A stretch of 64,000 nucleotides of DNA from Meridianimarinicoccus roseus (GCF_003172915.1 NZ_QGKU01000025.1:48815-112814), one strand, 5' to 3'; shown: positions 26,515 through 36,110, counted from the first letter of the stretch. Program-made: numbers and translations. The notes: generated from the sequence alone by a model not told the origin.

Positions 26515-28518
26515 ATGCAGACCATCCTGATCGCGAACCGGGGCGAGATAGCGGCCCGCGTTATCGCCACCGCCCGGCGCATGGGCCTGCGCACCGTTGC
26601 CGTGCATTCCGATGCCGATGCGGAGGCGGTTCATGTGCGCGCCGCCGACGTCGCGGTGCGGATCGGCCCCGCGCCTGCTGCGGAAAGCTATCTTGATGTC
26701 GGCGCGATCCTGGCCGCCGCGCGTATGACGGGCGCGCATCTCATCCACCCCGGCTACGGCTTCCTGTCCGAGAACGCCGCCTTCGCGCAGGCGGTGGCCG
26801 AGGCCGGGATGATCTTCGTCGGCCCTCCGCCGGACGCGATCCGTGCGATGGGCCTGAAACACGCCGCCAAGGCGCGCATGGAAGCGGCGGGCGTGCCCGT
26901 CGTGCCCGGCCATCACGGCGCAGACCCGACGCCCGAAGTGCTGGCGCGGGAGGCCGCGCGCATCGGTTACCCGGTGCTGATCAAGGCCTGCGCGGGCGGC
27001 GGCGGCAAGGGGATGCGCCGTGTCGACGATCCGGCCGGATTCACAGAAGCGCTGGAAGGCGCGCAGCGTGAGGGGCAGGCGAGCTTCGGCGACCCGTCGG
27101 TGCTGGTGGAGAAATACATCTCCACGCCCCGGCATGTTGAAGTGCAGGTCCTCGCCGACGCGCATGGGCGTGTGGTGCACCTGTTTGAACGGGACTGCTC
27201 GCTCCAGCGCCGCCACCAGAAGGTGATCGAGGAAGCCCCGGCGCCGGGCATGACGGATGCGGTGCGCCGCGCGATGGGTGACGCGGCCGTTGAGGCCGCG
27301 CGCGCCATCGGGTACGTCGGTGCGGGCACCGTGGAATTCATCGCAGATGGGTCCGACGGGCTGCGCCCGGATGGGTTCTGGTTCATGGAAATGAACACGC
27401 GCCTGCAGGTGGAACATCCGGTGACCGAGGCAATCACCGGGATCGACCTCGTTGAATGGCAGATCCGGGTCGCGCTTGGCGCGCCGCTGCCCTTCGCGCA
27501 GGACGATCTGCGCATCGACGGTCACGCGATCGAAGCGCGGATCTATGCCGAGGACGCGTCGGCCGACTTCCTGCCCGCGCCGGGGCGCATCGCGGCGCTG
27601 CACTGGCCCGAAGCCGCCCGGTTCGAACCGGGTGTGCTGCGGCTTGATGCCGGGGTGGCGGCAGGTGATACGGTTACGCCGCATTACGACCCGATGATCG
27701 CCAAGTTGATCGCCCACGGGCCGGACCGGGCGACTGCTCTCGCGCGTCTGCGGCGCGGTCTGGATTCTTGCCGCATCGCGGGGACGGTCACCAACCTTTC
27801 TTTCCTGTCGGCGCTTCTGAGCGACGACGCTGTAGCGCGCGGCGTGGTGGATACCGGGCTGATCGCGCGCCGTGCCGAGGACCTGTGCGCCGAGCCCGAC
27901 CCGCCGCCCGAGGTGGTCGCGCTGGCTGTGCTGGCGGCGGCGCGCCTGCTGAAGGAGGAAGGCGCGGAACATATGGCGCTGAGAGGTTTCCGCGCTTGGG
28001 GCCCGGCGCGCTGCTTTTCCGACATGTCCTTTGGCGGACGTAGCTTCGTCGCCGAGGTGACGCTGCTGGGTGGCACGCGCCATGCGGTCGTGGCGGGCGG
28101 CCCGCCATTGGAATTCGATGTCCCGCACGGCGCTGCGGCGGACGGGTTCGTGACCCTTTCCGTCGGCGGCCAGGCGCATCGCCTGCATCTGCACCGCGCA
28201 CCGGGCCGGATCACAGTCTTCGCGGGCAACCGCCCCTTCGTGTTCGATCTGCCGGACCCGCTGGAGGCGCGCGGTGCCGCCGAGGCGGCGGGCGACGCGG
28301 TGATTGCGCCGATGCCGGGGCTGGTGCGCGCCATGCCTGTCGCTGCGGGCGATCGGGTGAGGTCCGGCGAGCCGCTCGCGGTGCTTGAGGCCATGAAGAT
28401 GGAACATACCCTGACCGCGCCGCGCGACGGCATCATCGCCGCCATCTGGGCGCAGCCCGGCGACACGGTCGCGCAGGGCGCCGTTCTGGTGGCGCTGGAG
28501 CCCGCCGATGTGCCCTGA
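26515..28518 (+). CDS. liuD: 3-methylcrotonyl-CoA carboxylase, biotin carboxylase/carrier (alpha) subunit
   Basis: A 667-residue biotin-dependent carboxylase subunit. The N-terminus ILIANRGEIAARVIATARR and HPGYGFLSENAAFAQ begin the biotin carboxylase domain. The ATP-grasp glycine loop is KACAGGGGKGMRRV, and FMEMNTRLQVEHPVTE carries metal and bicarbonate residues. The C-terminal biotinyl domain has EAMKMEH with the biotinyl lysine at about residue 628. ATG at 26515 is chosen over GTG at 26506 because the AGGA site is one base from the GTG. Its 3' end overlaps liuE by 11 bases. Confidence 0.94.
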   Translation: MQTILIANRGEIAARVIATARRMGLRTVAVHSDADAEAVHVRAADVAVRIGPAPAAESYLDVGAILAAARMTGAHLIHPGYGFLSENAAFAQAVAEAGMIFVGPPPDAIRAMGLKHAAKARMEAAGVPVVPGHHGADPTPEVLAREAARIGYPVLIKACAGGGGKGMRRVDDPAGFTEALEGAQREGQASFGDPSVLVEKYISTPRHVEVQVLADAHGRVVHLFERDCSLQRRHQKVIEEAPAPGMTDAVRRAMGDAAVEAARAIGYVGAGTVEFIADGSDGLRPDGFWFMEMNTRLQVEHPVTEAITGIDLVEWQIRVALGAPLPFAQDDLRIDGHAIEARIYAEDASADFLPAPGRIAALHWPEAARFEPGVLRLDAGVAAGDTVTPHYDPMIAKLIAHGPDRATALARLRRGLDSCRIAGTVTNLSFLSALLSDDAVARGVVDTGLIARRAEDLCAEPDPPPEVVALAVLAAARLLKEEGAEHMALRGFRAWGPARCFSDMSFGGRSFVAEVTLLGGTRHAVVAGGPPLEFDVPHGAAADGFVTLSVGGQAHRLHLHRAPGRITVFAGNRPFVFDLPDPLEARGAAEAAGDAVIAPMPGLVRAMPVAAGDRVRSGEPLAVLEAMKMEHTLTAPRDGIIAAIWAQPGDTVAQGAVLVALEPADVP

Positions 28519-29374
28519 CCGTGTGGAACTGTTCGAGGTCGGCCCGCGCGACGGTTTGCAGAACGAGGCGGCGCTGATTCCCGCAGCGCGCAAGATCGCG
28601 CTGGTCGATGCACTGTCGGCCTGTGGCTTCCGGCGGATCGAAGTGACGAGCTTCGTGAGCCCGAAGGCGATCCCGCAACTTGCCGACGCAGCGGAGGTGA
28701 TGGCCGGAATCGACAGGGCCGCGGGCGTGGCCTATGTCGCGCTTACCCCGAACCTGCGCGGGTTCGAGGCGGCGCATGCGGCGCGGGCCGACGCCGTCGC
28801 GGTCTTCGCCTCTGCCTCGGAAGGGTTCAGTCGCGCGAACCTGAACTGCACCGTAGCCGAAAGCCTTGCGCGGTTCGAGCCGGTGGTGACGGCGGCGGGC
28901 GCGGCGGGCCTGCCGGTGCGGGGCTACATTTCCTGTGTGACGGACTGCCCGTTCGACGGCCCCGTGCCGCCCGAGCAGGTGGTGCGCCTTGCCGCACGGC
29001 TGCTGGCGATGGGCTGCACCGAGATTTCGCTTGGCGACACGATCGGTCGGGCGCGCCCTCCAAAGGTGCGCGCGCTGTTGGATGCCGTCCTGCCCGAAGT
29101 GCCGCCCGGCCTGCTGGCGGGGCATTTCCACGACACGGGCGGGCAGGCGATCGGCAACATCGCCGTTTGCCTCGATGCCGGGCTGCGGGTGTTCGACACG
29201 GCGATTGGCGGGCTGGGCGGTTGCCCCTATGCGCCGGGCGCACCGGGCAACGTGTCCACCGGTGCCGTGGCAGACTGGCTGACGGCGCGGGGGGTGGCGA
29301 CCGGGCTCGATGCGGCGGCGCTGCGGCGGGCGGAGGCGTTGGCGCGGGACCTGCGCGAGGCGGATCCGGCATGA
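28508..29374 (+). CDS. liuE: Hydroxymethylglutaryl-CoA lyase
   Basis: A 288-residue TIM-barrel lyase that splits HMG-CoA into acetyl-CoA and acetoacetate, the last step of leucine breakdown. FEVGPRDGLQNEA is the metal-binding N-terminal block, TEISLGDTIGRARP is the middle strand, HFHDTGGQAIGN carries metal His residues, and GGLGGCPYAPGAPGNVST is the family signature with the catalytic Cys. The start overlaps liuD by 11 bases and the stop overlaps liuC (ATGA). Confidence 0.94.
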   Translation: MCPDRVELFEVGPRDGLQNEAALIPAARKIALVDALSACGFRRIEVTSFVSPKAIPQLADAAEVMAGIDRAAGVAYVALTPNLRGFEAAHAARADAVAVFASASEGFSRANLNCTVAESLARFEPVVTAAGAAGLPVRGYISCVTDCPFDGPVPPEQVVRLAARLLAMGCTEISLGDTIGRARPPKVRALLDAVLPEVPPGLLAGHFHDTGGQAIGNIAVCLDAGLRVFDTAIGGLGGCPYAPGAPGNVSTGAVADWLTARGVATGLDAAALRRAEALARDLREADPA

Positions 29375-30153
29375 GTTGGCCGACGCTGGACATGGTGTGC
29401 GACGCGGACGGTATCGCGCGGCTGACGCTGAACCGCCCGGATGCGCGGAACGCACTTGATGCGCGGATGATCGACGATCTGACCGATGCCGCTCGCCGCC
29501 TCGGTGACGACAGTGCCGTGCGGGCGGTGATCCTGTCCGGCGCGGGCCCCGTGTTCTGCGCGGGGGGGGACCTGCGCTGGATGCAGGCGCAGATGCGCGC
29601 CGACCGCGCGACTCGCATGGCAGAGGCGCGCAAGCTGGCCGAAATGCTGCTGGCCCTGAACGAAATGCCGGTTCCGCTGATTGGCGCGATCCACGGCGGC
29701 GCGTTCGGTGGCGGGGTCGGGCTGGCCTGCGTGTGTGATGTGGCGCTGGCCGCGGACAATTGCCGCTTCGGGCTGACGGAGACGCTCCTGGGCCTCATTC
29801 CGGCGACGATCGCGCCGTACGTTCTGGCCCGGATAGGCGAAGGCGGGGCGCGGCAGGTTTTCATGTCGGCGCGTGTCTTCGGCGCGCCCGAGGCGGCGCG
29901 CCTCGGCGTCGTGGCGCGCGTGGTGCCACCGGAGGCGCTGGAGGCCGCGGCGGCGGCGGAAGCCGCGCCCTACCTGCAGACCTCTCGGGCGGCGGTCGGG
30001 GCGGCCAAGGGGCTTGCCCGCGCGCTGGGGCCGCGCATTGATGCCAAGGTGATCGAGGACACGGTCACGCGTCTTGCCGACATCTGGGAGACGCCGGACG
30101 CCGCCGCCGGGATCGCGGCGTTCCTCGCGCGCCGCGCGCCGGACGGAGGCTAG
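29371..30153 (+). CDS. liuC: Enoyl-CoA hydratase, probably methylglutaconyl-CoA hydratase
   Basis: A 260-residue crotonase-fold protein. The oxyanion-hole blocks are SGAGPVFCAGGDLRWMQ and GAIHGGAFGGGVGLACVCD. The acidic positions in LTETLLGLIPATIAPYVL fit a hydratase. The operon position, between HMG-CoA lyase and the end of the liu set, indicates 3-methylglutaconyl-CoA as substrate, giving HMG-CoA. It is translationally coupled to liuE. The stop codon overlaps that of the convergent DUF2254 gene by four bases, so the operon ends here with no room for a separate terminator. Confidence 0.9.
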   Translation: MSWPTLDMVCDADGIARLTLNRPDARNALDARMIDDLTDAARRLGDDSAVRAVILSGAGPVFCAGGDLRWMQAQMRADRATRMAEARKLAEMLLALNEMPVPLIGAIHGGAFGGGVGLACVCDVALAADNCRFGLTETLLGLIPATIAPYVLARIGEGGARQVFMSARVFGAPEAARLGVVARVVPPEALEAAAAAEAAPYLQTSRAAVGAAKGLARALGPRIDAKVIEDTVTRLADIWETPDAAAGIAAFLARRAPDGG

Positions 30154-31445
30154 CCCCCTTTCGCGCCGTCGGACATGCCGCCTGAGCTGTCGGTGCCCGG
30201 GTCCGGTCCGGCCCAGTCGGCCAGCGCCGCCAGTGTGTCCATCTCGTCGCGGCCGAGGCCAGCGCGTGCCGCGCGGGCCAGCGCGTCGCGGGCGATGCGC
30301 GCGCCTGGTCCGGCGAACATTTCGGGGGCTGTCCGGTTCAGCGAGGCAAGCGCCTTTTGAAGCCGCATCTGCACCTCGATCGTCCCTGCCCCGTCCCGCG
30401 CGATGGGGCGCAGCGCGTCGGTCAGCAGGTCCTGCGCGTCGATCTGCGGCACGTGCAGGCGGGCGAAGCGGATGTCCGGTGCGCCACGGTCCGGCCATTC
30501 CGACAACAGCCGGACGATCCGGCCGATCACGCTGATCGCCGTGCCGGGGTCGTTAACAGCGGGCGACAGCGCGCGTGAGGCGATCTCGGACAGCACGATC
30601 AGCCCGAAGCGCGGATCTTCCTCGAACACGCGGTCGGTTCCAATGGTCACGGCGTCGCGGATGCCCTGCCGGCTGGCGCTGTCCGGCGGAGTGCCCTGCA
30701 CCGTCGCCAGCGGCTGGCCGGCGGCAACGAAGCCCCCCGGACGCAGGGCAAGATGGATCTGCAAATCCGCCTTCTCGGCCAGCGCGTTCAGCGACGGCAT
30801 GTCGAGGTGCTGCACATAGCCGGACCGGCGTGCGGTCACGTCGGTGCCGCCGCCGGGCGCCGCGCCGTTGGCCGGGTGCCCGCCCAGATGCGGTGCGCGA
30901 CGCCAGGCCGCCAGTGCCCGCGCCGCCGCTGTTTCCACCCGGTCGAGCGTGTTGCCCATGCGCCCGAAGCTCATCAGGTGGCCGATCCAGCGCATCAGCG
31001 CCAGGATCACGAAGCCGGTGACGACGATTGTGACGAAGAACAGAACGACCCGTCCGGCGGTGTCATAAAGCTCGGCCCCGAGCGCGATCAGCCCCAGCAG
31101 GCTGAACAGGAACGCGCCGAGGAAGGTTGCCAGCACGTTCTGCGTGATCGGGTCCTGCTGCAGCAGCGCTATGGCGCGGGGAGTGGCGTTCTGCGCGGCG
31201 GCGGCGAAGGCCGATACGGCGATCGACAGCGAGAAGGTGGTCACCGCCAGCATGGAGGACGCCATCAGGTTCAGGATCCGGTCCACCGACGCGGCGCCCG
31301 TGCGCGTCGCCGCCCAGTCGGGAAGGAGCGGTGACAGAAGTTGTGCCAGTACGACAGATGCAACCGCCAGCACGGCGAATGCCACGACACGGACCCAGAT
31401 CTTCCGCAGCGCGTTGCGCAGGTTCCAGATATGGCGGGATATCAT
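30150..31445 (-). CDS. DUF2254 membrane protein
   Basis: A 431-residue protein of the DUF2254 family. The N-terminal part has four membrane segments, roughly residues 17-40, 60-85, 105-127 and 133-155 (for example VVLFFVTIVVTGFVILALM). A large soluble region follows, with the family blocks GYVQHLDMPSLNALAEKADL, FGLIVLSEIASRALSPAVND and GTAISVIGRIVRLL. The protein is presumably in the inner membrane with a cytoplasmic domain; biochemical function is unknown for the family. The ATG at 31445 is chosen because the protein then starts MISRHIWNLRNALRK, as expected before the first membrane helix. It overlaps the liuC stop by four bases. No operon partner is evident except the MFS gene 112 bases upstream on the same strand. 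Confidence 0.82.
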   Translation of the reverse strand: MISRHIWNLRNALRKIWVRVVAFAVLAVASVVLAQLLSPLLPDWAATRTGAASVDRILNLMASSMLAVTTFSLSIAVSAFAAAAQNATPRAIALLQQDPITQNVLATFLGAFLFSLLGLIALGAELYDTAGRVVLFFVTIVVTGFVILALMRWIGHLMSFGRMGNTLDRVETAAARALAAWRRAPHLGGHPANGAAPGGGTDVTARRSGYVQHLDMPSLNALAEKADLQIHLALRPGGFVAAGQPLATVQGTPPDSASRQGIRDAVTIGTDRVFEEDPRFGLIVLSEIASRALSPAVNDPGTAISVIGRIVRLLSEWPDRGAPDIRFARLHVPQIDAQDLLTDALRPIARDGAGTIEVQMRLQKALASLNRTAPEMFAGPGARIARDALARAARAGLGRDEMDTLAALADWAGPDPGTDSSGGMSDGAKGG

Positions 31446-31557
31446 GCGGGGGCCTTTCCGGGTGGCGTTGGGTTGCTCGGCTGGGCCGGGCGAAAGTCGC
31501 CAAGTCAGCATCGCAGATCGCGGCCGGGCGGCAAGCCCGCACCGCGCCGGATGCCGA

Positions 31558-32844
31558 TCAGTCGGCGTCCTGCTGCACCTCGTCCAGCCGCGCGGCCAGC
31601 GCGACCCCGGCGGCGGCCAGAACGGCGAAGCCCAGAAGGACCGGCCCCGCGCCCACGGCGTCGGCGGCCCAGCCCGCCGCGCCGCCGAGCAGCAGCGCGA
31701 GCCCGACCAGAGTGTTCGACAGCGCGGTATAACGCGCGCGCAGCGCGTCCTCGGCCATGTCGGTCAGGTGCAGCTTTCGCCCCGCGCGCACACCTTCATA
31801 GGCGATCTGCACCGTGAACATCGCCGCCGCTGCGGCAATCTGTCCGGCCGTGCCGCTGCCGAAGCCATCCGCCATTGTGCCCGCCGCACCGATCACAACA
31901 AAGGACAGGCAGGCCAGAATGCCCGCGGCCATAAGCGTGCGGCGGCTCGACCGGTCCGACAGACGGCCCCAGATATAGGCGGCCAGCACCGACCCCGCCG
32001 TTGCGGCCATCACAAGCGGTCCGAGTTGGTCCAGCGCGCTGCGTTCGGTGCCCTGCGCCAGCAGTACGATGAAGGGCGGGGCCAGCGCGGTGACGGCCAG
32101 CGCTGCGCGCGCGGCGATGAAAAGGCGCAGTTGGCCGTCTTCGGCCAGTGGCTGCACGAGCGCGTCGAGCGGCGTGCCCTCCGGGTCCTGCGGCTCGCGC
32201 GGCGTCTCGCGCAACAGGCTGAACACGGCGCCTGCCACGATCAGCGCGCCGCCCGCCAGCGCGACCGCCCCCGCCAAAGTGGGCACCGCCAAGGGAAACA
32301 CACCAAGCGCCATCAGGCCTCCGAAGCTAAAGCCAAGCACTGCGGCGACGCTGCCCGCAAAGCCGGTGATCGCGCCGCGGCGGCCCTTGGGGACGGTGCG
32401 GGCCAGCGCATCCTTCTGGCTGACCGACGCGCCCGCGCGGGCCAGCGCCAGCATCGCCAGCAGCGCAAGAATCGCCGCGCCCGCCGCCGCGCCCTCCAGC
32501 AATATCGCGCTGGCGGCTATGCCGAGCGCGGCCACACCCTGCAGGAGTGAGGCGACCGCCCAGACCAGCTTGCGGCGGCGCGTGCCCTCGACCAGCCGCG
32601 CCAGCGCCAGTTGTGGAAGCAGTGCTCCGGCCTCTCGCAGCGGAACCAGCGCTCCAACCATCGCGCCAGGCGCCCCCAGCGCGGACAGCAGCCAGGACAG
32701 TACCAGTTTTGGATCGAGCAGGCTGTCGGCGGTCTTGCTCAGGCTCAGCGCGGCGATGTGGATCAGCCCGTTGCGGGCCTCGCCGTCCGGCAGGTCTTGA
32801 GGCGCGGCGCCGGTCAGACGGGCAAAGAGCGGGCGGGCGGTCAT
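31558..32844 (-). CDS. MFS transporter
   Basis: A 428-residue polytopic membrane protein with about twelve hydrophobic segments. ARAGASVSQKDALARTVPKGRRGAITG-like loop residues lie between helices, and YIWGRLSDRSSRRTLMAAG is the typical MFS cytoplasmic loop motif between helices of the second half. A loop of about 30 charged residues (RETPREPQDPEGTPLDALV) separates the two halves. The substrate is unknown. AAAGGA precedes the ATG at 32844. A TTG/GTG start upstream would add ten residues without a site. Confidence 0.8.
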   Translation of the reverse strand: MTARPLFARLTGAAPQDLPDGEARNGLIHIAALSLSKTADSLLDPKLVLSWLLSALGAPGAMVGALVPLREAGALLPQLALARLVEGTRRRKLVWAVASLLQGVAALGIAASAILLEGAAAGAAILALLAMLALARAGASVSQKDALARTVPKGRRGAITGFAGSVAAVLGFSFGGLMALGVFPLAVPTLAGAVALAGGALIVAGAVFSLLRETPREPQDPEGTPLDALVQPLAEDGQLRLFIAARAALAVTALAPPFIVLLAQGTERSALDQLGPLVMAATAGSVLAAYIWGRLSDRSSRRTLMAAGILACLSFVVIGAAGTMADGFGSGTAGQIAAAAAMFTVQIAYEGVRAGRKLHLTDMAEDALRARYTALSNTLVGLALLLGGAAGWAADAVGAGPVLLGFAVLAAAGVALAARLDEVQQDAD

Positions 32845-33421
32845 GGCGGGTCCTTTGGTATGCAGTTGCACCATGGGTCACCTAGCGGGTCTGCGCGGCG
32901 CGGCCAGATGCGCGTCGGGATTGCACCTTGCACGTCGCCTGTGCAAGCTTCCCCAAAAGGGAGGAAGACATGGTGCGGTCGCAAGACCGTTTCCGGGAGG
33001 TACCGCAGCGGGCTACTCTGCGCGGTGCGCGCCGACGGGACGGAAACGTCATACATCCCGCAGTGTTAGCGCTGAAGGTCATTGCGGCGAAACTGACGCA
33101 CCCTGTGGGCGGTCAACGGGTCCGGTTCCGCGCCTTTATCTGGTCAGCGCGAAATTCCCGTTGCGATTCGAGACTTTACGCTGGGTCGGGCAGTGCGCGG
33201 GCCGGTGTGTCTGCGTCGTTGGTATGCGCGACCGTAGGGTCAGCTATGCGTCCCGGCGGGGTGGCAAAGCCCGAATCTTTCGGTAAACGGATATCAGCGA
33301 AGGCTAGACACTTGATAATCAAGGGAAAAACGACGTTTGCATCGCAACATTGTTTCGTTTGCCCCGGTAAGCGCGGACATAATGTTCCGCGCGGAAATGT
33401 AGATCCAAGGGAGGTCGCTAC
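32845..33421. promoter_or_regulatory. 577-base leader region before aceE with several inverted repeats
   Basis: No convincing gene lies here, although an ORF with a good ribosome site (GGGAGGAAG, ATG at 32970) runs to a stop that overlaps the aceE ATG; its codon use (TTA, ATA, AGA) is unlike the neighbours. Inverted repeats seen: CGTTTCCG at 32988-32995 with CGGAAACG at 33041-33048; CTTGAT-A-ATCAAG at 33311-33323; TTGC-ATC-GCAA at 33337-33347; and the 12-base palindrome TTCCGCGCGGAA at 33385-33396. The last is 26 bases before the aceE start. The region is visibly AT-richer than its surroundings from about 33280, as expected for a promoter. No regulator can be named. The aceE ribosome site AAGGGAGG ends at 33415. 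Confidence 0.45.
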
Positions 33422-36082
33422 ATGAGCGGATACGAAGATCTCGATCCCGTCGAAAGCCAGGAATGGCAGGACGCGGTTCAGGATGTGATCGAACGGGACG
33501 GCGCGGATCGCGCGCATTTCCTGCTCGACAGGGCAGTCCAGCAGGCGCGCGCCGCGGGAGCGATGCTGCCTTTCTCGGCCACCACGCCGTACCAAAATAC
33601 AATTCCGACCGACGACCAGGTGGAGTTCCCGGGCGATCTCGAGATCGAGGGACGCATCCGGGCGATCAACCGCTGGAACGCGATGGCCACGGTTGTGCGT
33701 CGCAACAAGGAAAGCAGCGAATACGGCGGGCATATCGCATCCTTCGCTTCCTCGGCTGCGATGTATGACGTCGGCCTGAACCATTTCTGGCGCTCGCGGT
33801 CGGCGATGCATGGCGGCGACCTTGTGTTCTTCCAAGGGCATGTCGTGCCGGGCATCTACGCGCGGTCTTTCATGGAAGGCCGCATCAGCGCCGAGCAGCT
33901 TGAGAATTTCCGGTCGGAGGTCGATGGCTCTGGTCTGTCATCCTATCCGCACCCCTGGCTGATGCCGGACTACTGGCAGTTCCCGACAGTGAGCATGGGG
34001 CTTGGCCCGCTCATGGCGATCTACCAGGCGCGGTTCATGAAATACCTTCACTCTCGCGGCTTTATCGACATGGCCGACCGCAAGGTGTGGTGCTTCCTTG
34101 GCGATGGCGAAATGGACGAACCCGAAAGCCTGGGCGCGATCAGCCTTGCGGCGCGCGAGGGGCTCGACAACCTGATCTTCGTGGTGAACTGCAACCTGCA
34201 GCGTCTCGACGGGCCGGTGCGCGGCAACGGCAAGATCGTGCAGGAACTCGAAGGCGAGTTCCGCGGCGCGGGCTGGGAAGTCATCAAGCTCTTGTGGGGC
34301 CGCGGTTGGGACGAACTTCTGGAGAAGGACGTCACCGGGCGGCTGCGCCAGTTGATGGACGAAACCGTGGACGGCGACTACCAGACCTTCAAGTCGAAGG
34401 ACGGCGCTTATATCCGCAAGCACTTCTTCGGCAAGTATCCCGAGACCGCGGCGATGGTCGAGGACATGACCGATGACGAGATCTGGAACTTGCGCCGCGG
34501 CGGGCACGACACCCAGAAGGTCTATACCGCGTTCAAGCGGGCAACCGAGGTGAAGGGCCAGCCCACCTGCCTTCTGGTCAAGACCGTGAAGGGTTACGGG
34601 ATGGGCACCGCTGGCGAAGGGCAGAACACCACGCACCAGCAAAAGAAGCTGGCCGAGGATCAGCTCCGCGCCATGCGCGACCGCTTCAAGATACCGGTGT
34701 CCGACGAGGATCTGCCGAAAGCGCCCTTCGTACAGCTGAACAACGCACAGAAGGCGTATCTGGCCGACCGTCGCAAGGCGCTTGGCGGGGCATTCCCGGT
34801 GCGGCACTGGCGCGATACCCCCAAACTGGAGATCCCCGCGCTCGACAAGTTCGAGAAGGAACTGAAATCCAGCGGCGACCGCGAGATTTCGACCACAATG
34901 GCTTTCGTGCGCATCCTGACAACGCTTCTGCGCGACAAGAAGATCGGCCGCCGGGTCGTTCCGATCGTGCCGGACGAGTCGCGCACCTTCGGGATGGAAG
35001 GACTGTTCCGGTCGGTCGGGATCTGGAACCCGCTTGGCCAGACCTACACCCCGCAGGACCGGGACCAGATGTCCTACTATAAGGAAAGCGCGGACGGTCA
35101 GGTGCTTCAGGAAGGTATCAACGAAGCGGGCGCTATGGCGGACTGGATCGCGGCTGCGACCAGCTACAGCGTGCACGGCGAACCGATGATCCCGTTCTAC
35201 ATCTACTACTCGATGTTCGGGTTCCAGCGGATCGGCGACCTCGCCTGGGCAGCGGGAGACAGCCGCGCGCGCGGCTTCATGCTGGGCGGCACGGCGGGGC
35301 GCACGACGCTGAATGGCGAGGGGCTGCAGCACGAGGACGGGCACAGCCACATCCTCGCCGGCACGATCCCGAACTGCATCACCTATGACCCGACCTTCCA
35401 GTTCGAGGTAGCTGTGATCGTGCAGCACGGGCTTCAGCGTATGTTCGTCGACCAGGAGGACGTGTATTTCTACCTCACGCTGATGAACGAGAACTACCAG
35501 CATCCCGACATGCCGATGGGCGTGGAGCAGGACATCATCAAGGGTCTCTACCGCCTAGAGGAGGTCAAGAAGCCCACCAAGAAGCATGTCACGCTGATGG
35601 GATCGGGCACGATCCTGATCCAGGCCATGAAGGCCGCCGCGATGCTGAAGGAAGACTTCGGCGTGAGCGCGGAAATCTGGTCGGCACCGTCGCTGAACGA
35701 GCTGGCACGCGACGGCCAGGACGCGCTCCGGCACAATCGCCTGAACCCGCTGGCCGAACCGAAAGTGCCGTTCGTGACCGAACAGCTTGAGCGTTCGAGC
35801 GGGCCAATCATCGCCGCCACCGACTACATGAAGAACTATGCCGAACAGGTCCGGGGCTTCATTCCGGAGGGCCGCAGCTTCACCGTGCTCGGCACCGACG
35901 GCTTCGGCCGGTCCGACAGCCGCGTGAACCTGCGTCGCTTCTTCGAGGTGGACGCAGCTCATATCGCAGCGGCCGCGATGGTGGATCTCTACAAGGCGGG
36001 GGCGGTCAGCAAGACCGACCTGACCAAGGCGCTGAGCAAATACGACATCGACGGCAACAAGCCGAACCCGCGGCTGGCATGA
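33422..36082 (+). CDS. aceE: Pyruvate dehydrogenase E1 component, homodimeric type
   Basis: An 886-residue single-chain E1 that decarboxylates pyruvate with thiamine diphosphate and acetylates the lipoyl group of AceF. Blocks seen: ASSAAMYDVGLNHFWRS and VVPGIYARSFMEG (N-terminal domain), VWCFLGDGEMDEPESLGAI to IFVVNCNLQRLDGPVRGNG (the TPP motif, GDGE to NCN), LLVKTVKGYGMGTAGEGQN, and FGMEGLFRSVGIWNP in the middle domain. Length and blocks are those of the enterobacterial-type AceE, not of the PdhA/PdhB heterotetramer common in alphaproteobacteria. The ATG has AAGGGAGG upstream. The order aceE-aceF-lpdA is that of a complete pyruvate dehydrogenase operon. Confidence 0.95.
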   Translation: MSGYEDLDPVESQEWQDAVQDVIERDGADRAHFLLDRAVQQARAAGAMLPFSATTPYQNTIPTDDQVEFPGDLEIEGRIRAINRWNAMATVVRRNKESSEYGGHIASFASSAAMYDVGLNHFWRSRSAMHGGDLVFFQGHVVPGIYARSFMEGRISAEQLENFRSEVDGSGLSSYPHPWLMPDYWQFPTVSMGLGPLMAIYQARFMKYLHSRGFIDMADRKVWCFLGDGEMDEPESLGAISLAAREGLDNLIFVVNCNLQRLDGPVRGNGKIVQELEGEFRGAGWEVIKLLWGRGWDELLEKDVTGRLRQLMDETVDGDYQTFKSKDGAYIRKHFFGKYPETAAMVEDMTDDEIWNLRRGGHDTQKVYTAFKRATEVKGQPTCLLVKTVKGYGMGTAGEGQNTTHQQKKLAEDQLRAMRDRFKIPVSDEDLPKAPFVQLNNAQKAYLADRRKALGGAFPVRHWRDTPKLEIPALDKFEKELKSSGDREISTTMAFVRILTTLLRDKKIGRRVVPIVPDESRTFGMEGLFRSVGIWNPLGQTYTPQDRDQMSYYKESADGQVLQEGINEAGAMADWIAAATSYSVHGEPMIPFYIYYSMFGFQRIGDLAWAAGDSRARGFMLGGTAGRTTLNGEGLQHEDGHSHILAGTIPNCITYDPTFQFEVAVIVQHGLQRMFVDQEDVYFYLTLMNENYQHPDMPMGVEQDIIKGLYRLEEVKKPTKKHVTLMGSGTILIQAMKAAAMLKEDFGVSAEIWSAPSLNELARDGQDALRHNRLNPLAEPKVPFVTEQLERSSGPIIAATDYMKNYAEQVRGFIPEGRSFTVLGTDGFGRSDSRVNLRRFFEVDAAHIAAAAMVDLYKAGAVSKTDLTKALSKYDIDGNKPNPRLA

Positions 36083-36110
36083 GCCCGCAGGGACGAGGGA
36101 GACTTTGACT

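Noticed and set aside
33311..33323. CTTGATAATCAAG read as an FNR/Anr box
   Set aside because: The FNR site is TTGAT-N4-ATCAA; here the half-sites are separated by one base, so the geometry is wrong.
33938..35503. A 521-codon minus-strand open frame opposite aceE
   Set aside because: It is a shadow frame of the well-supported aceE gene, with no family similarity.
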